DNA from: Bradyrhizobium sp. WSM1743
Lineage (GTDB): Bacteria; Pseudomonadota; Alphaproteobacteria; Rhizobiales; Xanthobacteraceae
Reading direction: 5' to 3'
Assembly: GCF_000473065.1 (NCBI RefSeq)
Contig: NZ_AXAZ01000055.1
Span: 1-56,208, forward strand
Length of the DNA: 56,208 nt
The notes beneath the pieces were generated by a model. It ran no database searches. It had not been told where the DNA came from and was given only the letters and a program-made list of their open reading frames with translations. Positions 52,030 through 56,208 of the stretch are shown piece after piece (positions within the stretch are counted from its first letter, which is position 1; each line of letters begins with the position of its first letter). Position numbers and translations under genes: made by a program.

Positions 52030-52391
52030 AACGCACTCCTTCAATCTGGATGACACCCCAATGCACCAGAAAGTGCAGCGTTCCGAATAGTGTTGGTGAG
52101 CAACGCCAATCGGCTGAGTGGACCTCTTATGCGGCAATAAAGTTGACCAAGAATGTTCGTCCTCAGTGGCCATTTTTCATGGCGCCGTGGCACTGAAGGC
52201 GTGCAATCCGAGGCGAGTGGTGCTCTCGGTTAGGCGCAAAGGACGTTACACCGCATCTTTGCTGATGAAGCAGAAGTCGCGGGGCGTTGCACATTTGCAA
52301 CCCGCACAGCCATTCGAGGTAGTAAGCTAGCCCAGCAGAATGACTGAAACATACTTCGTGTTTACTTCGATATAATCAGCGGGGGCGGAAA

Positions 52392-52592
52392 GTGTTTGAT
52401 GTCTATCGCAATGAGAAGCGCGACTTTCTCGTTCTAAGCACGGGCTCTGCGATACCCGCAGTTTGCTCTCAGAATAAGTGGCGCAAGAGCAGAAAACGAG
52501 TTCTCAAAGTCAGCGACGAGATCAAGTCAGCCGTTCAAAGACAGGGCTATTACGTTCGCAGCTTGCGGATCACCAAGGAGCGGACAATCTAG
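52392..52592 (+). CDS. small conserved protein (66 aa)
   Basis: A 66-residue protein from GTG 52392 (MFDVYRNEKRDFLVLSTGSA, IPAVCSQNKWRKSRKRVLKV, SDEIKSAVQRQGYYVRSLRI). Sequences with the NKWRKSRKRVLKVSDEIK pattern are frequent in Bradyrhizobium as hypothetical proteins. It is basic and soluble; the function is unknown. A GGCGGAA stretch may be the ribosome site. Confidence 0.65.
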   Translation: MFDVYRNEKRDFLVLSTGSAIPAVCSQNKWRKSRKRVLKVSDEIKSAVQRQGYYVRSLRITKERTI

Positions 52593-52653
52593 GTCGAGCG
52601 GGTCGGCGGCCTCTCTCAATCGTCGAACCGATCCCATCCCAAGGCAACGGGGG

Positions 52654-52704
52654 GTGATCCTGACGCCCGATAAGGAGCGCGATGTTTGGATGCGAGCGGC
52701 GTGA
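52654..52704 (+). pseudogene. relic of a SRAP (YedK) protein C-terminus
   Basis: Seventeen codons, VILTPDKERDVWMRA, match the conserved end segment of SOS-response-associated peptidase (YedK/HMCES) proteins. TGA follows at 52702-52704. The rest of the gene is not found nearby. Confidence 0.4.
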
Positions 52705-53288
52705 TGTGGCGGGCGATAAAAGAAGGGAGTTGCTCGACTACTCGCTCTTCCTAGTTCTGTCGTCCACTGGACCGGCATTTCGACGCTGCGAGCTGATTTG
52801 AGTGGATGGGTCTCACGTCGGAGTTCAATTCGTCACCGCAAAGGCGAAGGCAAACGCAAGCCCACAGAAACGTCTTGTCGGCTCACAATGAGACGGGTCG
52901 GATTTACCAAATGAACCCTCAGCAGCCTGACATATGGCCGCCATACCGACGCCGCGCTCAAGCTTGCGCGGGAGATTGGAACAGCGAAAGTTCAAAACGG
53001 CCCCAGCCGCAGGTTGGGAGAAACAGCCGGGGCCGGCATTCCCATTCCAATGTGCCGCAATCGGCGGTAATCGGCACGCTTGTTAGCTAGCCACATGAAA
53101 GCTAACGAACTGTTTCGAAGGACCCGAATTCGGAGCGAGGCGCCTGATCTCACAAACGCGCTTCGCAACGCAACGTAGCGCCAACGGCCCGTAATTGTAC
53201 GTTGGGGAGTGCCCCCGGAGCATGTGGATAAAACCCGGCGGCTCGCGTAGCATCGGAAAGGGTCCAACGTCTCGCCGGGATCAGACAA
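52705..53288. other. no gene recognised
   Basis: About 580 bases with several short frames on both strands but no family pattern or notable hairpin. Confidence 0.4.
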
Positions 53289-53504
53289 ATGAGCCGTTTC
53301 CTGCTGTGCTGTGTAGCCGCGACCTGCTTTGCCGGAGCTTTGGTCTTCCATTCCTCCGAAGCGAATGCTGTCTTTTGGCGCGGCATCACCGCGCCAACAA
53401 ACATCGATATTCATGGGTGGCCGATCATCAAGGAGCCCCCGCCGAGCCCATGCCAGTGGATACGGGTGAGCGGTGGCTACTGGGTCCGACAGTGCGTCTA
53501 CTAG
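53289..53504 (+). CDS. small secreted protein (71 aa)
   Basis: A 71-residue protein with a Sec signal (MSRFLLCCVAATCFAGALVF, cleavage near ANA at residue 27). The mature part is about 45 residues, rich in Trp and Pro (VFWRGITAPTNIDIHGWPII, PPSPCQWIRVSGGYWVRQCVY), with two cysteines that could form a disulfide. No family is assigned. It lies about 220 bases after decayed DNA and starts without a strong ribosome site. Confidence 0.55.
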   Translation: MSRFLLCCVAATCFAGALVFHSSEANAVFWRGITAPTNIDIHGWPIIKEPPPSPCQWIRVSGGYWVRQCVY

Positions 53505-53535
53505 GCCAGCATTGGCCCATCGCTCAATTCAGAAT

Positions 53536-53824
53536 TTAAGGCCGAGGCGCACTTTGTTCTTCCGCGAACCTGAGGCGATTTAGGTGCGTGGCGTTACTTC
53601 TCCTCTTTGGGAAGCGGCTCTTGAGTCGTGCGGCGTAGGAGGGTGTCGAAAGGCGGCGGTAGAGATTTGCTATCGCATGCTCCAGCTCAGTAGCGATGGC
53701 CCGGTAGCGCACGAGCAGTCTCGCATAGGTCGCGCTTAGTCTGATTTTTTGCAACAATCTGAAGTCTCTCGCATTCAGCGATTTGCGCGCGGAGCAGGTC
53801 TAGTTGGGCTTGCATTTCCTTCAT
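53536..53824 (-). pseudogene. small helical protein, frameshifted
   Basis: From ATG 53824 the minus strand reads MKEMQAQLDLLRAQIAECER, LQIVAKNQTKRDL; then, one frame over from about 53728, YARLLVRYRAIATELEHAIA. The combined protein matches the two-helix design of the gene at 55078 (MQARLEKLKRDAAECAL, TDPKKRELFARLADHLDVLA). The uninterrupted first frame stops soon after the shift. The second frame runs on to 53536 with unrelated residues. Confidence 0.5.
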
Positions 53825-53975
53825 GGCGCCGGAGTTGATATTCCTGCGACACTGGCGTCAATGCGAAAAGTACCCGAAGCGAAGGTCCGCCGGGGCCGAA
53901 GGCCGCTCTCCGGCCACATTAAAGAATTCGATTTTCCGACGAGGACGCATGAGCCGAGCGTTCAGGGAGGGAGGG

Positions 53976-54284
53976 ATGAAATTGCAGTTAATTGCACTGA
54001 GCCTGCTGATTGCGACCCCGGGCGCGGCCGAGACCTACAAGGACTACGAGTGCCAGTATCTCGGCAAGCTGTTCGACAATTGCGCGGTGCCTGAGAACAA
54101 GTGCGATCCTCTTCCACCGGAGCAGCGCGGGGGCGGCATGAGCCGGGCATGGTCCCAGCTCGCAGACGCACACCCGAAGTTTAACTGGGAAAGGCTGAAT
54201 GCGCTGTGCAAGCGAGTGTGTGACGGCAAGCTCACACCGGACGCGGCGCTTCATCGCTACTGCGCTGTGCGGCCTAAGCTGTAG
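53976..54284 (+). CDS. secreted Cys-rich small protein (102 aa)
   Basis: A 102-residue protein with a signal peptide (MKLQLIALSLLIATPGAAE, cleavage after GAA near residue 18). The mature part has six cysteines (DYECQYLG, DNCAVPENKCDP, LNALCKRVCDG, HRYCAVRP), suggesting disulfides. It starts at ATG 53976 with a GGGAGGG site; the frame is open earlier but without pattern. It could be a periplasmic hypothetical protein. The downstream gene at 54465 lies about 180 bases on. Confidence 0.65.
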   Translation: MKLQLIALSLLIATPGAAETYKDYECQYLGKLFDNCAVPENKCDPLPPEQRGGGMSRAWSQLADAHPKFNWERLNALCKRVCDGKLTPDAALHRYCAVRPKL

Positions 54285-54464
54285 CTCAGTCCGCCTCCTC
54301 ACTGGACGCCTTGGCGTAGAGTGTATCCTAGAGGAGCGTCTGCCCGCAACTCACGTGGCCGTCGCAGCTGTGCGCCGCGCAGATCACGATCACTCGCTCA
54401 CACCTTCGGAGAGGCGGCTAGAGCTGCGGGATCGACAGGAGGCCTTTGATGGGGCAATGGAGAG

Positions 54465-54851
54465 ATGGCGATGAGCAGCATGTTCCTAGTGGTTTACACG
54501 TCCGCGCACCTGATCGGGGCGGTCAGCTATCCCCTGACCCCGACGCTGTGCGAGCAGGCTCTGGAACAGTGGAACGACACCAAGCAGGCCGTGATCGATG
54601 GCAAACTGGATGGGGAGATTGCAGGCTACACGTTCGCGTGCGAGCGCCACGACGTGCGCCCCAAGGTGCAGGCCAAGATCGATGCGCGGGAGCAGTTCGA
54701 GAGCGATTGCTGGAATATCCACGGCGGCATGAAGAACTGCCACCAGTACCCCAACGGGGATGTCGAGATGCACGGTCCCCGCGACCCGGTGAATGGCAGC
54801 GTGAAGTCGTGGACCATCAAGTTCAAAGACAGGCTGAGGGGCCTGCCGTAG
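54465..54851 (+). CDS. hypothetical protein (128 aa), likely exported
   Basis: A 128-residue protein (MAMSSMFLVVYTSAHLIGAV, SYPLTPTLCEQALEQWNDTK, EIAGYTFACERHDVRPKVQA, SDCWNIHGGMKNCHQYPN). The first 20 residues are hydrophobic enough for a weak signal or anchor. Four cysteines follow. No family is recognised; it resembles the preceding gene in size and style. The alternative ATG at 54474 or 54480 would shorten the N-terminus slightly. Confidence 0.55.
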   Translation: MAMSSMFLVVYTSAHLIGAVSYPLTPTLCEQALEQWNDTKQAVIDGKLDGEIAGYTFACERHDVRPKVQAKIDAREQFESDCWNIHGGMKNCHQYPNGDVEMHGPRDPVNGSVKSWTIKFKDRLRGLP

Positions 54852-55077
54852 CCAGAGAGGATGATCTTCGCTTTGATGCTTCGTGCAAAGCCCCATCGGG
54901 CCAGCCTGACCCCTTGGGGCTGGAGGGGACAAGTGCGGGGCCAAGCGGTCCGACGGCTGGCGCGTGAGGAAGCGCCATGCAATTCGAAACTAGTCCCGGT
55001 CAGGGACATCGCTGTGTTCACTTGTGACCGGGAACAACTATTTGTAATGTTCCTGCATTGGAACATCGAGGCCGCAG

Positions 55078-55296
55078 ATGAAAGTCATGCAGGCTCGGTT
55101 GGAGAAGCTAAAGCGAGACGCTGCTGAGTGCGCCCTCATTCGCGACTTGGCGACTGATCCCAAGAAGCGCGAGTTGTTTGCCAGATTGGCTGATCACCTT
55201 GACGTGCTCGCATCGGCAGTGGAGCAGGCTATGGGTGAGAGCGGCGGCAGCGAAATCTCTCCTGATCTGCCGCCGAGGCCGTCGCGCCGGGCCTAA
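55078..55296 (+). CDS. small helical protein (72 aa)
   Basis: A 72-residue protein (MKVMQARLEKLKRDAAECAL, IRDLATDPKKRELFARLADH, LDVLASAVEQAM) with two amphipathic helices around a TDPKKRELF turn, then a Pro-rich end. This design is common among tiny Bradyrhizobium proteins. The same pattern is seen in the frameshifted gene at 53536. The function is unknown. The ATG has no strong ribosome site but the frame is well conserved in style. Confidence 0.65.
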   Translation: MKVMQARLEKLKRDAAECALIRDLATDPKKRELFARLADHLDVLASAVEQAMGESGGSEISPDLPPRPSRRA

Positions 55297-55359
55297 CGTT
55301 TTGAATTGTGTGCCCCGTTCCAATCTCGCAATCAAGCCGCGAATGCCTATTTTTCCCGC

Positions 55360-55944
55360 ATGCGTTCATTTGAGTTTGCCTACCAACCAAGGGCATTTCG
55401 GTCCCGAGCGGGCCGGACTGGCTTCACGAGGTGAAGTACGACGGTTATCGCCTTCGCTTGGAGCGCGATGGCGACCGCGTGCGCCTGATTACGCGCGGCG
55501 GCTACAATTGGGCGAGCCGCTATCCATGGATTGTGGAAGCCGCGCGTAAGGTCCGCCAAAAGCAATTCGTGCTCGACGGCGAGGCGGTCGTGCTCGGCGT
55601 CGATGGCGTCTCGGACTTCAACGCGCTGCACTCCCGCAAACACGATCATGAAGTGCAGCTCTGCACCTTCGATCTCCTTGCCGACGGCGGTAACGACCTT
55701 CGTATGCTTCCGCTGTCGATGCGGAAGACGAATTTGGAGCGCCTGCTCGCGCGGCGTCCTGAAGGTGTCTTCGTCAATCCCTTCACGTGGTGAGCTTGGG
55801 CCTGATCTGTTTCGGGCCGCCTGCAACATGGGCCTTGAGGGACTGGTGTCAAAAAGAAGAGATCGGCCGTATCAACCAGGGCGGAGCAAGCATTGGGTAA
55901 AGGTGAAAAACCGTAGTCATCCAGCGATGGAGCGGGAGCTATGA
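55360..55944 (+). pseudogene. ATP-dependent DNA ligase (LigD-like), frameshifted
   Basis: A relic of an ATP-dependent DNA ligase of the LigD/LigC type. The start RSFEF is in one frame. A second frame gives LPTKGISVPSGPDWLHEVKY, with the catalytic lysine in EVKYDGYR, then DGEAVVLG, FNALHSRK and LPLSMRKTNLERLL, to a TGA at 55793. A third frame from about 55786 gives GELGPDLFRAACNMGLEGLV, SKRRDRPYQ, SKHWVKVKNRSHP, to 55944. Two 1-base indels (near 55378 and 55790) break an otherwise complete adenylation domain of about 195 codons. The usual Ku partner is not in the window. Confidence 0.78.
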
Positions 55945-56021
55945 TCGGCAGAGCGGCAGGTCCGATCTGCCACTAATAGCGGACCTCAACGATCGATCGG
56001 TCCACCTCGCCTTGGGGCCAT

Positions 56022-56208
56022 CTACTCAATCGTCTGATCAGCGATGGCGAGGAGCCCAGGCGGGAAGGTCAAGCCGAGTGTCTTCGCGGTCCTAAGGTTG
56101 ACGACGAACTGGAACTTGGTCGGCTGCTGAACCGGCAGATCGGAAGGCTTGGCGCCCTTCAATATCCTATCGACATAGGTGGCGGCGCGTCGATAAAGAT
56201 CAGCGGCA
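56022..56208 (-). CDS. ABC substrate-binding protein (PF04392 type), partial
   Basis: The window ends inside a leftward gene. Its last 61 codons read LYRRAATYVDRILKGAKPSD, LPVQQPTKFQFVVNLRTAKT, LGLTFPPGLLAIADQTIE and TAG at 56022-56024. This is the closing segment of the ABC_sub_bind family and is closely similar to the end of the gene at 41713-42681. The rest lies beyond 56208, so completeness is unknown. Confidence 0.85.
   Translation of the reverse strand, partial: AADLYRRAATYVDRILKGAKPSDLPVQQPTKFQFVVNLRTAKTLGLTFPPGLLAIADQTIE

Noticed and set aside
1..56208. CRISPR arrays, rRNA genes, replication or conjugation modules
   Set aside because: No regularly spaced repeats, rRNA signatures, Rep/Par or Tra/VirB proteins were seen.

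Overview
The window reads as chromosomal accessory DNA of a high-GC alphaproteobacterium, most likely Bradyrhizobium or a close relative (Hyphomicrobiales). This is inferred from several things together: the many ABC substrate-binding proteins with MRRREF-type twin-arginine leaders, the tiny helical proteins typical of that group, a Crp/Fnr-type regulator, a SAM-domain adenylate cyclase, and a high load of decaying genes in GC-rich spacer. No rRNA, confident tRNA or CRISPR array is visible.

Layout. 0-7 kb: an IS110 remnant, then isolated small genes (uridine-kinase-like NTPase, 2H phosphoesterase, two GNATs, a broken NUDIX gene, MgtC with a small membrane protein, PepSY protein, a decayed ybaK). 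6.7-13.1 kb: a lactonase-like MBL protein and a tight four-gene Gld-type ABC exporter operon ending in a HupE-like protein whose last helix is frameshifted. 13.1-14.7 kb: a gene graveyard (FetB, RND pump and MFS fragments). 14.7-33 kb: the most coherent region, described below. 33-46.3 kb: regulators, MBL, cupin and SnoaL-like proteins, orphan substrate-binding proteins, dispersed non-coding repeats and a 1116-residue cyclase/ATPase. 46.3-56.2 kb: mostly small hypothetical genes and pseudogenes (orphan Vsr endonuclease, CsbD, a broken ATP-dependent DNA ligase) ending in a substrate-binding protein cut by the window edge.

The central 14.7-33 kb region looks like one regulon for scavenging phosphodiesters of polyols. 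A rightward operon carries a metallophosphoesterase, a complete Ugp/Mal-type ABC importer (ATPase, two permeases, binding protein) and a single protein that fuses a metallophosphodiesterase to an inositol-monophosphatase-type phosphatase. A leftward operon carries a second Ugp-type binding protein and two permeases without an ATPase, a glycerophosphodiesterase, a PhoD-type phosphodiesterase and a SorC-family regulator; a zinc polyol dehydrogenase and a NUDIX gene follow. Upstream of it lies a ribitol module: ribitol dehydrogenase is intact, while the ribulokinase and sugar permease are frameshifted. All three promoter regions (before 14854, 23210 and 29981) carry a pair of ACATWTGT-like boxes exactly 20 bp apart, which ties the units to one tetrameric regulator, presumably the SorC protein. 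My working hypothesis is capture and hydrolysis of glycerol- or ribitol-phosphate polymers or glycerophospho-polyols (teichoic-acid-like material or deacylated phospholipid head groups).
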